Assembly: GCA_964519835.1 (NCBI GenBank)
Contig: CAZFLD010000045.1
Coordinates: forward strand, 1 to 35,890
DNA length: 35,890 bases
Reading direction: 5' to 3'
From: CAZFLD01 sp964519835
GTDB taxonomy: Bacteria > Spirochaetota > Spirochaetia > DSM-27196 > CAZFLD01
The position numbers and the translations under genes are program-made. The stretch's first letter is position 1. Each line of letters begins with the position of its first letter. Shown here one piece after another: positions 8,316 to 16,498 of the stretch. The notes under the pieces are model-generated. The model did no database searches. It had not been told where the DNA came from and saw only the letters and a list, made by a program, of their open reading frames with translations.

Positions 8316-8573
8316 CTACCCGACCAACCGTGAGTAGTCTTCCACGGGCACGGAAAGATGCTTTTCTGCTTTGCGCTTTCCGTCCTTAATCGCTTCGAAA
8401 TCAGACTCAATCCGTACAAGGACATCAGCCTCGTAGTACCGCTCCCCGCAGTAGTCACATTCAATGGCGGGAACCCGATGCACCACCAGCAGATCGTCAC
8501 CGCGCCGGTAGACATAATCGACCAGTTTTGGGCTGAAATCGGTATTGCCACAAAAACTACACACTTCCTGCAT
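8316..8573 (-). CDS. YgiT-type zinc-finger protein
   Basis: 85 residues from the Met at 8573 (MQEVCSFCGN). Two Cys-x-x-Cys pairs, CSFCGN and CDYCGERYYEAD, form the zinc-binding N-terminal domain typical of YgiT/MqsA-like proteins, with the usual YEAD motif after the second pair. The C-terminal helix-turn-helix of full MqsA is absent. Such proteins are usually encoded beside a small DUF4258 or MqsR-like toxin. No such partner is readable upstream, so this looks like an orphan antitoxin-like gene. Confidence 0.8.
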   Translation of the reverse strand: MQEVCSFCGNTDFSPKLVDYVYRRGDDLLVVHRVPAIECDYCGERYYEADVLVRIESDFEAIKDGKRKAEKHLSVPVEDYSRLVG

Positions 8574-8717
8574 CAACCCACTACATACACTGGCGTCCCA
8601 GAAACGGCCCCCTTGGGTCAGAGCTACGCGGTGATGCACAACAGCGCCAAAGATCGATACGAGCCACAGAGCTGAGCCCGGCCGGGCTACCTCAAGGTGG
8701 AGTCTTCAGCGAAACTT

Positions 8718-8943
8718 TCAGTCGATCTCGTCCGCGATCAGTTCGAAGAGCGGGCGGTCGATCGCCTCCAGCGTCTGCCCGTCGGCGTTCTCCGGCCTGT
8801 CCGTCGGCCGGTGCATCCGGCGGTAGAGCGACTGGACGAGCGACACCGCCGGGGCGAGGCCGCCGGGCGCCACGCCCCCCCGCGAAAACGGGCGCGGCGA
8901 TAGCAAGAATGGTCACGACGAAAAAGAGTCGCAGCCGCTTCAC
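8718..8943 (-). pseudogene. Small secreted-protein gene with a frameshift in a C run
   Basis: A GTG at 8941-8943 begins VKRLRLFFVVTILAIAAPVFA, a good signal peptide. After it the frame breaks at a run of seven C (8875-8881). In the next frame the protein would continue through LVQSLYRRMHRPTDRPENAD to a stop at 8718. With one base removed the product is about 75 residues. I do not recognise a family. A sequencing slip in the homopolymer is as likely as a mutation. Confidence 0.4.
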
Positions 8944-8962
8944 GCCTCGAGCCCCGCTCGCA

Positions 8963-9560
8963 TCACGCCTCGATCCCCGCTCGATCGCGATCTCGACGAA
9001 CCCGCGCAGGAGCTCCGCGGATCGTAGAGTGAGCTCTTCGCTTATCTCCGCCGCTTCGGGGCTCGTTGCGCAGAGATCCGCCACCGCTTGGAGCGGTCCC
9101 GACAAAGTTCACCGTCCTGGAATGGGTAGACGCAGCCGCACCGGTACTCATCTTCCACCACGGCAGCGGTGATATTCCGTACTACGCGAGGGCGAAGAAG
9201 GTCCTGGGCGCGGGGAAGAGGGGCTTCGCGCCGGATCGGTCGCGCTCATCGAAGCCCTGGTGCGGGCACTACCCGATGCGAAAAGGAGCGTCGTCTCCGG
9301 CATCAGCCTGGGCGGCTGGATCACGAACCTGCACCACGCCTGTTATGACACGGCCGACGAGTACCGACCGATCTTCGCCGGCGCTGCGCTCGACCGCCTG
9401 TTCATCGATTCTGCGTGTCGCAAACTGACCGGGAAGATCAGCTCACGCTGATCGATCGGGGACACATTACCGGCTCGGGCGATAATAAAACGATGCGGCG
9501 GTTCCTGGGAGAGGCGTTCGCGGATCTTCGAGGTCGCAATCCGGCTCAGACCGGCCGATC
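8963..9560. repeat. Duplicated segment, copy A
   Basis: This segment is nearly identical to 10899-11577 over long stretches, interrupted by deletions. It covers a minus-strand fragment (about 8963-9085, reading AVADLCATSPEAAEISEELT on the minus strand) and a plus-strand hydrolase remnant. Relative to copy B it lacks about 50 bases after 9087 and about 148 bases after 9434, and keeps about 104 bases (9202-9305) that copy B lost. The pair flanks the ATPase gene at 9676. Confidence 0.85.
9090..9560 (+). pseudogene. Alpha/beta-hydrolase relic, copy A
   Basis: Reads VPTKFTVLEWVDAAAPVLIF then HHGSGDIPYYARAKK, shifts frame, and continues DAKRSVVSGISLGGWITNLH, which holds the nucleophile elbow GISLGG. 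It then jumps from the KLTG segment straight to EDQLTLIDRGHITGS, which carries the likely catalytic histidine. The jump removed about 148 bases between two CCGGGA repeats. This copy keeps the serine motif that copy B has lost but is otherwise shorter. It cannot encode a working enzyme. Confidence 0.7.
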
Positions 9561-9598
9561 GTGACGTCCCACGGAGCGACGGTCGCCCGGTGTCATGC

Positions 9599-9633
9599 TT
9601 TACAATCTGGGAGTTGAATTCCCGGATTGTAAA
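9599..9633. promoter_or_regulatory. 35-nt near-perfect palindrome upstream of the ATPase gene
   Basis: TTTACAATC at the left end and GATTGTAAA at the right end are the outer arms of a palindrome with 17-base half-sites around one central base; only two positions per half-site disagree. It ends 42 bases before the ATPase start. I recall similar long palindromes ahead of other DUF4143-type ATPase genes, which suggests an autoregulatory site, but I cannot verify that here. In RNA the mismatches would be G-U pairs, so a transcript hairpin is also possible. Confidence 0.6.
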
Positions 9634-9675
9634 GAACATGATTGACCAGAGCCGCCTACCGACGTAGGATCGACT

Positions 9676-10848
9676 ATGGTTGCTCGCACGCTCATGACCG
9701 CTTTAGAGACAGCTGTTCGCTCGTTTCCAGTGGTGACGGTCACCGGTCCGCGGCAGTCGGGCAAGACTACGTTGCTCCGCGCCGCCTTTCCAGACTACCA
9801 CTACGTGAACCTGGAAGCCGTTGACCAACGCCGGATCGCTGAGGAGGACCCGCGCGGTCTCATCGGACGCCATATGGAGCGGGGCATCGTCATTGACGAG
9901 GCTCAGCGGGTTCCGGACCTCTTCTCCTACGTGCAGACGATCGTGGATGAGCACCAAACCATCGGAAAGGTCATCCTGAGTGGGGCCCAGCACTTCCTGC
10001 TCCTGGAGCGGATCACGCAATCGCTCGCAGGACGTGCCATGATTCTGCATCTTCATCCGTTCACCGTGCTCGAGTTGCCGGCAATACTCAGCGAGCCGCT
10101 GGACACCGTCATGTTCAGCGGCATGTACCCGCCGCTGCACGACCGAGGGATCGCACCGGCCGCCTTCTACCCCACGTATATTCAGAGCTACGTAGAGCGA
10201 GACGTACGATCGGTTCGTAACGTCGGCGACCTCTCCACATTCTCGCGCTTTCTCCAGCTCTGCGCGGGTCGGATCGGCAGCCTGCTCAATCTCTCCGCGC
10301 TTGCTAACGAGCTGGGCGTCGATCACAAGACGGTGCGCGCGTGGCTCTCGGTTCTGGAGGCGAGCTTCGTAGTCTTCCTGCTACCGCCGTACCATCGAAA
10401 CTACAACAAGCGCGTTGTGAAGCAGCCGAAGCTGTATTTCTACGATACTGGCCTTGTGTGTTCGCTCCTGGGGCTCGAGTCGGAGCACCAACTCTCCACC
10501 CACTACCTGCGCGGCGGCATCTTCGAGAACTTCGTGGTGGCCGAACACCGTAAGATCGTCGAGCACACCGGACGCAGGCCGCACATGTACTTCTGGCGCG
10601 ACAATACCGGCACCGAGGTCGATCTGGTGGTGGAGCACGGACCGGACATCGTCGCGGTGGAGATCAAGTCGGGCGCTACGCTGAATCAGGAGTTCACCCG
10701 CTCGCTGAGGAAGTTCCAGAGCTACTCCGGCATCTCGCCGGAGCGGTGCCATCTGGTGTACGGCGGCGAGTTAGAGTACACAGGCGAAACGGCACGAACA
10801 TGGTCTTGGCGACATCTGCCTGAGTGGGCCGACGCCGTTTCCCGGTGA
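9676..10848 (+). CDS. AAA-type ATPase with DUF4143 domain
   Basis: 390 residues. Walker A GPRQSGKT (24-31), Walker B IVIDEAQ (71-77), sensor-like VILSGAQ (normally GSQ in this family; here the Ser is followed by Gly-Ala-Gln). The central winged-helix region (NLSALANELGVDHKTVRAWL then LEASFVVFLLPPY) and the C-terminal restriction-nuclease-like domain (YFYDTGLVCSLLG, then FENFVVAEHRK, TEVDLVVEHG, AVEIKSG) are complete. The Asp and Glu-x-Lys of the last two motifs match a PD-(D/E)xK core. The family is abundant and mobile in spirochaetes and others, with unknown function. Only this gene is intact between the two hydrolase relics. Confidence 0.92.
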   Translation: MVARTLMTALETAVRSFPVVTVTGPRQSGKTTLLRAAFPDYHYVNLEAVDQRRIAEEDPRGLIGRHMERGIVIDEAQRVPDLFSYVQTIVDEHQTIGKVILSGAQHFLLLERITQSLAGRAMILHLHPFTVLELPAILSEPLDTVMFSGMYPPLHDRGIAPAAFYPTYIQSYVERDVRSVRNVGDLSTFSRFLQLCAGRIGSLLNLSALANELGVDHKTVRAWLSVLEASFVVFLLPPYHRNYNKRVVKQPKLYFYDTGLVCSLLGLESEHQLSTHYLRGGIFENFVVAEHRKIVEHTGRRPHMYFWRDNTGTEVDLVVEHGPDIVAVEIKSGATLNQEFTRSLRKFQSYSGISPERCHLVYGGELEYTGETARTWSWRHLPEWADAVSR

Positions 10849-10898
10849 TGCGCGCTACAGGAAAGGAATGAACGGAAAGACAGAGCATTGAGGTGGTC

Positions 10899-11577
10899 GC
10901 TTCACGCCTCGATCCCCGCTCGATCGCGATCTCGACGAACCCGCGCAGGAGCTCCGCGGATCGTAGAGTGAGCTCTTCGCTTATCTCCGCCGCTTCGGGG
11001 CTCGTTGCGCAGAGATCCGCCACCGCGCCCGACTGGAATGGGAAGGGCGAGTACATCGCCGAGGTCCGCACACCGCTTGGAGCGGTCCCGACGAAGTTCA
11101 CCGTGGTGGAATGGGTAGACGCAGCCGCACCGGTACTCATCTTCCACCACGGCAGCGGTGATATTCCGTACTACGCGAGGGCGAAGAAGGCCTGGGCGGC
11201 TGGATCACGAACCTGCACCACGCCTGCTATGACACGGCCGACGAGTACCGACCGATCTTCGCCGGCGCTGCGCTCGACCGCCTGTTCATCGATTCTGCGT
11301 ATCGCAAACTGACCGGGAGGGACGCGCTCGAGAACCCGGATCGGCTCACCAACTGCCTCAACTTCGAGGCAGCCTTCGCACGACGGTCGAACAAGAATGT
11401 CCACGCGCTGCTGGCGCGCTTCGACCGCTACGTCGTGCTCGAGCAACAGGCCTCGATCTACCGGGAAGATCAGCTCACGGTGATCGATCGGGGACACATT
11501 ACCGGCTCGAGCGAGAACGCCACGCTTCGAAGCTTCCTGGCTGACGGCTTCGCGGGGGTCAGAATACCGCGGAAGTA
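10899..11577. repeat. Duplicated segment, copy B
   Basis: Matches 8963-9560 in the same orientation, starting within CGCTTCACGCCTCGATCCCC and ending in the hydrolase C-terminus, where similarity weakens. It keeps 50 bases (about 11027-11076) and about 148 bases (11313-11460) missing from copy A, and lacks the 104 bases that carry the serine motif in copy A. Confidence 0.85.
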
Positions 11578-11578
11578 A
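11027..11578 (+). pseudogene. Alpha/beta-hydrolase relic, copy B
   Basis: Begins PDWNGKGEYIAEV and continues through FHHGSGDIPYYARAKK. It is then missing the nucleophile-elbow segment: a deletion between two CCTGGGCG repeats joined position-equivalents 9201 and 9306 of copy A. After that point the frame reads HACYDTADEYRPIFAGAAL, DALENPDRLTNCLNFEAAF and REDQLTVIDRGHITGS to a TAA at 11576. Combining copies A and B restores a plausible full hydrolase. Loss of the catalytic serine makes this copy inactive. Confidence 0.75.
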
Positions 11579-11582
11579 CCGC

Positions 11583-11708
11583 GCGGTGGGATGGTCGGTG
11601 GCCGAGCAGGCTGACGTGGAGAACGTCGAGGTGATCACCCGCTCCGAGCACTTCCTGCTCAACACGGCTGAAGAGGCGATCGAATACGCCTCGCGATTCA
11701 CAAGCTGA
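11583..11708 (+). pseudogene. C-terminal scrap, hydrolase-like
   Basis: A 41-codon frame ending at the TGA 11706-11708 contains VENVEVITRSEHFLLNTAEE, a pattern like the His-containing C-terminus of an alpha/beta hydrolase. No start and no upstream continuation are visible. It may be debris of another hydrolase next to copy B. Confidence 0.3.
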
Positions 11709-11760
11709 AACCTGGGTATCCTACTCGACGTCGACCTGGACGACGAAGCCCGACGGGCAT

Positions 11761-12219
11761 GTGAGTTCGCCAGAGGCACGATTGCCCGCTGACTTGGAAA
11801 GCGTCGCAGGAGTGCGCGCACCCGGCCTGCTGATCGACGACTACACGCCGCCGGCACAGTACAACGTGCTCGACCGGCCGTGGCACCGCGCCGCGATGGA
11901 GGCAGCCGCGAAGGTTTCGACGGGGACACCGTACCAGGACGCGGTGGATAGCGAGTGGCTGGTCTCCGTGGGGAAGGCGTTTCCGGCGCGCGACGGCGTC
12001 GTCGCGATCGACAGCTCGATCGAACGTATCGTCGGTCTGCTGGAGGGGCACGGGGAGAGCTACGAGACCTCGTACAGCTACGTCGTCGATCAGACGGGAA
12101 GCGTGTTGATCCACCACGAGGAACGACATCTGGAGCGTATCGTCGATTTCGCATACTCTCACGGTTCGTCTCGTGCAGCTGTTAGTGATCAAGGGGGAAT
12201 AGAATGGTGTGGAAGATAG
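11761..12219 (+). pseudogene. Cache-domain fragment of a chemoreceptor-like sensor
   Basis: The open frame of 152 codons carries TPYQDAVDSEWLVSVGKAF, then GVVAIDSSIERIVGLLEG, then YSYVVDQTGSVLIHHEERHL. These are the ordered motifs of a double-Cache sensor, including the Val-Asp-x-x-Gly strand and the His that usually follows it. There is no transmembrane helix, HAMP or signalling domain after it; the frame runs into the start of the next gene and stops. It is the middle of a lost methyl-accepting chemotaxis protein or similar receptor. Start position is arbitrary. Confidence 0.55.
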
Positions 12220-13061
12220 TTGTCGGTACAGTGTTGGGCCTGGTTGTGGCACTTGTAGCCATGATTCTTGTCGGTCGGTGGGTCTGGCATACCAGGAGCA
12301 AGGAGCTACTGACGGAGCTTGCCGCTTCTGCCCATGAAGGTGGACCGCGCGAGTTTGCACTCTCGCAGCTCGAGGGGCTTCCTGTTCCGGTGCGGAAGTA
12401 CCTTTCGCAGGTACTCAGCGCGGGGCAGAAGCCGGTGGAGTCCGTGAGAGTTTCCCATAGCGGAACGTTCAACATGGGAACCGGTGACCCGCAGTGGCGC
12501 CCGTTCTCGTCAACGCAGGACGTTGTTGTAGACGGTCCCGGCTTCCTCTGGAATGCCAACATCCGCATGGCGCCGGGCATGCCGGCCCGGGTTCACGATG
12601 CCTACGTGAACGGTCGTGCGGTGTTGACGGCGCGGCTCTTCGGCTTGATCACGGTGATGGAATCGCCCGACTCACCGGAGTTGGCGCAGGGGGAATTGCT
12701 CCGGTTTCTCGCCGAGGCGCCGTGGTATCCGACCGCGCTTCTGCCGAATCGAACGTTGACCTGGACCGCGCTTGACGACGACGCTGCACGGCTGACCCTG
12801 GTAGACGGAGACCTCTCCGTTTCTCTGGTCGTGCGCTTTGGCGTAGACGGCCTGATCGAGTCGGTCCATTCCGACGGCCGGTATCGGGACATAGACGGTA
12901 CACAGATCAGGACGCCCTGGGAGGGACGGTTCTGGAACTACGAGGAGCGTGACGGCATGCTTATACCCCTTGATGGGGAGGTCGCCTGGCTCCTCCCGGA
13001 AGGTCGCCGGCCCTACTGGCGCGGTCACATTGACGCCATCACGTACGAGTTTGCGGAATGA
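12204..13061 (+). CDS. DUF6544/DUF6920-like membrane-anchored protein
   Basis: 285 residues from an ATG with AGGGGGA upstream. An N-terminal membrane helix (about residues 4-24) is followed by a soluble domain with LEGLPVPVRKYLSQVL near residue 55, SHSGTFNMG, and a C-terminal GRYRDIDGTQIRTPWEGRFW then GMLIPLDGEVAWLLPEG. That pattern matches my memory of the DUF6544 (DUF6920) family, whose function is unknown. The stop overlaps the start of the CPBP protease gene as ATGA, so the two are translated together. Confidence 0.8.
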   Translation: MVWKIVVGTVLGLVVALVAMILVGRWVWHTRSKELLTELAASAHEGGPREFALSQLEGLPVPVRKYLSQVLSAGQKPVESVRVSHSGTFNMGTGDPQWRPFSSTQDVVVDGPGFLWNANIRMAPGMPARVHDAYVNGRAVLTARLFGLITVMESPDSPELAQGELLRFLAEAPWYPTALLPNRTLTWTALDDDAARLTLVDGDLSVSLVVRFGVDGLIESVHSDGRYRDIDGTQIRTPWEGRFWNYEERDGMLIPLDGEVAWLLPEGRRPYWRGHIDAITYEFAE

Positions 13062-13936
13062 GAAATCTGAACGCACACGCGTCGGTACATCGAACACTGC
13101 TGTTCTTCCTGGTGACGTTTGTATTCTCGTGGTCGATCTGGATTCCTCTGGCCGTCACGGGCTCTGAGAACGGGCTCCTGGACATCGCCGGACGATTCGG
13201 CCCGCTGGTCGCCGCACTTTTTTTGACCGGGATTTTTGACGGACGCGCGGGTCTGGCAGGGTTGTGGAAACGGATGTTGATCTGGCGCGTCCATCCCGGG
13301 TGGTACGCATTTGCGTTTCTGGGAACGGTCGTGGTGGCGCTGGGTGCGATCGGAATCCACGTGGCGCTTGGGGGCAAGACGCCGCAGTTCAACGACCTTG
13401 CACAGCTCTATCTGGTCATTCCGGTGTTCCTCTATGTGCTCTTCTTGAGCGTGGCCGGCGAGGAAACCGGCTGGCGCGGCTACGCGCTACCACGCCTGCA
13501 GGAACGCTGGGGCGCACTTCCGGCGAGCCTGGTTATTGGAGTGGTCTGGGGCGTGTGGCATCTGCCGCTGTTCTGGATGGCCGGCGACTTCCACAACCAG
13601 ATCCCGTTTTGGCTCTTCCTGCTGCAGGATGTGGCTCTCTCAGTCGTGATGACCTGGCTGTTCAACGGAACGGGAGGGAGTCTGCTGCTGGTCCATCTCT
13701 TTCACGCGGCCAGCAATACAACAATCGGCGTTCTGCCGATTCTCCCGCAGGACACAGAAGGCGACATACGGCCGCTCGGAATCGCAGTGGCTCTGCTCGC
13801 GATCGTTGCTGTGATCGTTGTCGCAGCGAGGAGGTCGGGGTATCACACGATTACGGCAGCCGATGCTCATAGCAGCTATCATGCCGACGGCGCAGGAGAT
13901 TCGCCCGACAAAGCCCGTTCCCGCAGCACGCGATGA
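13058..13936 (+). CDS. CPBP-family intramembrane metalloprotease
   Basis: 292 residues, about eight hydrophobic helices. The CAAX-protease/bacteriocin-processing signature is intact: GEETGWRGYALPRLQ (paired Glu and Arg of motif 1) near residue 134, VVWGVWHLPLFW (motif 2 His) near 165, and LVHLFHAASNTT (motif 3 His) near 212. The last ~30 residues are polar and not family-like; they may be read-through into the neighbouring CPBP remnant. Coupled to the upstream DUF6544-like gene. Confidence 0.88.
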   Translation: MRNLNAHASVHRTLLFFLVTFVFSWSIWIPLAVTGSENGLLDIAGRFGPLVAALFLTGIFDGRAGLAGLWKRMLIWRVHPGWYAFAFLGTVVVALGAIGIHVALGGKTPQFNDLAQLYLVIPVFLYVLFLSVAGEETGWRGYALPRLQERWGALPASLVIGVVWGVWHLPLFWMAGDFHNQIPFWLFLLQDVALSVVMTWLFNGTGGSLLLVHLFHAASNTTIGVLPILPQDTEGDIRPLGIAVALLAIVAVIVVAARRSGYHTITAADAHSSYHADGAGDSPDKARSRSTR

Positions 13937-14120
13937 CGATCACGATCACCACCACGCCAATGATCGAAGTTGCGGCAAGCGCCGAGTGCCCCCGGTAGAG
14001 AACGCCGAGCGCGTATCCCCTCCATCCGATCTGTTACGGCAGTGGCCCGAACAGAAGCCAGAATACCAGGATGGGCAGGATCATCGCCGGTCGCTCGAGC
14101 AGTTAGGTCGTCTCGAATGG
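13925..14120 (-). pseudogene. Decayed second copy of the CPBP gene at 15677
   Basis: The minus strand reads ERPAMILPILVFWLLFGPLP, then a TAA, then QIGWRGYALGVL, closely matching the gene at 15677-16498 at the DNA level. The stop replaces the first catalytic Glu codon of EEIGWRGYA. After SIIGV the sequence jumps to the C-terminal VVIVIVI segment, so the region carrying the catalytic histidines was deleted. Both ends are lost. Confidence 0.7.
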
Positions 14121-14195
14121 CCGGCGGGGAGCACACAGTGCTGGAAGAACACACGTATTCTGAAAAAGAGGCGAAGCGGACGATACCGACGTCCG

Positions 14196-14935
14196 TCATG
14201 ACACGACACGCAAGACGTCGTCTATCTCTCGCACCCGACCACGGCAGCCGCATTGCTCGTAGAGGTCGCGCGCACGCCCATACGCTTCTCTGGCCCCAAC
14301 GTAGTCCCGGGTCGCCGGCCTGATCGCCCCGCGCTCGAGCGCGAGCGCGGCCCTCTCCACCGGGAAGTCCCGTACCACCTCCAGTCCTCGCTCGACGAGC
14401 TTCTCAGCCTCATCCAGACTGTTCGCGAGTCTGAGCGTTCGGGCGGCAATCTCGAAGTTCTGCCCCTCGGCGATTGCAAGCTCCTCGAAGCATGCCAGGC
14501 CACGTCGGACGTGCTCTCGCGCCTCGCTCCTGCGCCCCGTTCGAGCAGCGACCTCGGCCTGAAGCAGGTGGGGGGAGCAAGACGGAGGCGAGTTCGGCGT
14601 ATTCGCCCAGCTCACGAGCTGCGGAAGCTTACTCGGCGGCCGCTACGATCTTGTCCTGGCGCCACAAGGCGATGGAAAGACTGTTGAGAAAGTCGCCGCG
14701 AGCTTCGTCGGAGAGCCCTGATACAACCGCGGACTTGAGGAGCTTCTCCAGGGTTTCCCACTGGCCCACCGGACCCAGTCGGTCGAGCAGACTCGCGCCC
14801 CTCAAAAGCTCTGCAGCAGCAAGCTGATCGTAAGCCGTCGCTACCAGCACGGGCTCGCTCGCGACGGTGATCTCTTTCGCTGAGACCCTCAGCACACCGG
14901 CGAGCGGTCGAGCCGTCCATGATGTCCCCTCATGT
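14196..14935 (-). pseudogene. TPR-repeat protein relic
   Basis: Helical-repeat protein remains in two frames. The upstream piece has ATAYDQLAAAELLRGASLL, LLKSAVVSGLSDEARGDFLN and ALWRQDKIVAAAE, followed by an in-frame TAA. After the stop the frame continues ARELGEYAELASVLL and then shifts at a run of six G on the plus strand (14570-14575). The downstream piece is a clear TPR series: HLLQAEVAARTGRRSEAREH, then ARTLRLANSLDEAEKLVERG, then YVGAREAYGRARDLYEQCG. Such tails occur in TPR regulators and signalling ATPases; the effector domain is missing. Confidence 0.55.
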
Positions 14936-15007
14936 CCCTTGCCAAGCAGCCAGGCACACTGCATTCTTGTAGCGCACCACAACGCGACGATGCAAGAGGA
15001 GGACGTT

Positions 15008-15481
15008 ATGGCCGGAGAGTCGACGAAAGATGTCAAAGAGACACACCAGCGCTTCGCAATCGAAACGAACAACGCAACCTGGGATCTGATCGAGAAGGCA
15101 GACAGAACCCACGCGGAGGAGATCGAGATGGTCCACCAGGCGCACGCGTCGGCGTGGCACTGGAGCAAGGTGGGCGAGCCGGTCAATCTCGTTCGCGCCC
15201 ACTATTTGGTCGCGAAGGTCTACTTCGCCGTCCACCAGGCGAAGTCGGGCAGTTTCTGGGCGAACCACGTCTGGAAGAGCACCACCGACTTAGGTCTCAC
15301 GTCGTGGGACTACGCCTTCGCGTGCGAGATCATGGCCCGTGCCCGCGCCCTCGAGTGCGACAAGCCCGGCTTCGAGGATTACCACGCGAAGGCGGTGCGA
15401 ACGATCGAGAACCTGGATGCGGACGACGCCGCACTCTGTCAGGGCGAGTTGGACCGCGGTCCGTGGTTCGAGATGAAGTGA
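15008..15481 (+). CDS. Uncharacterised alpha-helical protein
   Basis: 157 residues from the ATG at 15008, which has an excellent AGAGGAGG ribosome-binding site 5 bases upstream; this decides the start over an earlier in-frame Met. All-helical and charged: MVHQAHASAWHWSKVGEPVN, AHYLVAKVYFAVHQAKSGSF and WDYAFACEIMARARALECD look like TPR-like helix pairs, ending RGPWFEMK. I recall similar unannotated proteins in actinobacteria and Chloroflexi but know no function. It stands alone and looks intact, unlike its neighbours. Confidence 0.75.
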   Translation: MAGESTKDVKETHQRFAIETNNATWDLIEKADRTHAEEIEMVHQAHASAWHWSKVGEPVNLVRAHYLVAKVYFAVHQAKSGSFWANHVWKSTTDLGLTSWDYAFACEIMARARALECDKPGFEDYHAKAVRTIENLDADDAALCQGELDRGPWFEMK

Positions 15482-15508
15482 AGCTGCCCCAGTTGGGCAC
15501 CGCGCCAG

Positions 15509-15670
15509 GCGCTGATCAGATGCATCACCCGACTGGTGGAACCCTCGAGCGGTAGCGTCACGCTCGACGGGGTCGAGCTCACGCATCTCTCCGGGCGCAA
15601 GCTGCGACACCAGCGCCGGCACATCGGCGTGATTTTCCAGGAGTACGCGCTCGCCGAGCGACTCACGGTG
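15509..15670 (+). pseudogene. Fragment of a PhnC/MetN-like ABC ATPase
   Basis: Reads ALIRCITRLVEPSSGSVTLD, GVELTHLSGRKLRHQRRHIG and VIFQEYALAERLTV, the segment from just after Walker A to the Q-loop of a phosphonate- or methionine-type importer ATPase. The codons just upstream give PSWAPRQ where Walker A (GxSGAGKS) belongs, so that motif is scrambled. The right end is replaced by the tail of the CPBP gene. Confidence 0.65.
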
Positions 15671-15676
15671 GGGTCT

Positions 15677-16498
15677 TCATGCCGACGCGCGTGCTGCCGT
15701 TGCCGGCCCACGCAGTTGGAGAGGACCGAACCACACGATGACGATTACGATCACCACCAACGAGATGCCGAACGAAATTGTCTCGGCACGGAGCGACAGA
15801 TCGACGAGCTCGCCGGTGGCATTGCCTACGAAGTGGAACAGGACAGCGGATAGAGTGCTCGCTCGTGTGTTATTGAAGATCCACGTATAGAGGATCGGTT
15901 CAAAGAGCGTTCCTCCCATGAACAGCCAGAATCTCGTCGTGAGCAGCCCGACCTCCTCGGCCTGGTACGTCCCCTCGATGAAATAAAGCGGAAGGTGCCA
16001 GAGCGACCAAGCGACTCCGACAATCAGACTCGCGGCAAGCGCCGAGTGCCTGCGCTGGAGACCGCCGAGCGCATACCCCCTCCATCCGATCTCTTCGGGC
16101 AATGGCCCGAACAGGAGCCAGAATACCAGCGTGGGCAGGATCATCGCCGGACGCTCGAGCAGCCAGGTCGCCTCGAACGCGGGTCCAGCGCCGCCAAGAG
16201 CCGAATCCACGAGCCCAGCGATCAGCGTCTTTGCAGGGAGGAAGAGCAGGATGACAAACCACCACCCGAGGCGGATGCGTCTCGGGTCGAGCAGACGGCT
16301 CGCAAAGTCGCCGCGGAAGGACCGGCCGTGGAGGGTGAACAGGAGGATGACAACTACGACCGTCGGCATGAGACCGCCTGCGTAGTGGAGGATCACCGAG
16401 GCACTCGGCACGAGGGCTGCGGCCCAGAAGCATGCCCAGGAGGTGGCCAACGCGAGTGCTAGAAAGCGCCACGCCTTCGCTCGTTTGTGGATCGTCAC
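15677..16498 (-). CDS. CPBP-family intramembrane metalloprotease
   Basis: 273 residues with about eight membrane helices. Motifs: PLPEEIGWRGYALGGLQRRH (Glu-Glu and Arg), GVAWSLWHLPLYFIEG (His) and LSAVLFHFVGNATGE (His and Asn), all in order, so it is likely active. These proteases are often involved in bacteriocin self-immunity or small-peptide processing, but no peptide gene is seen here. The C-terminus runs into the relic of an ABC ATPase. A decayed relative of this gene lies at 13925-14120. Confidence 0.87.
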   Translation of the reverse strand: MTIHKRAKAWRFLALALATSWACFWAAALVPSASVILHYAGGLMPTVVVVILLFTLHGRSFRGDFASRLLDPRRIRLGWWFVILLFLPAKTLIAGLVDSALGGAGPAFEATWLLERPAMILPTLVFWLLFGPLPEEIGWRGYALGGLQRRHSALAASLIVGVAWSLWHLPLYFIEGTYQAEEVGLLTTRFWLFMGGTLFEPILYTWIFNNTRASTLSAVLFHFVGNATGELVDLSLRAETISFGISLVVIVIVIVWFGPLQLRGPATAARASA

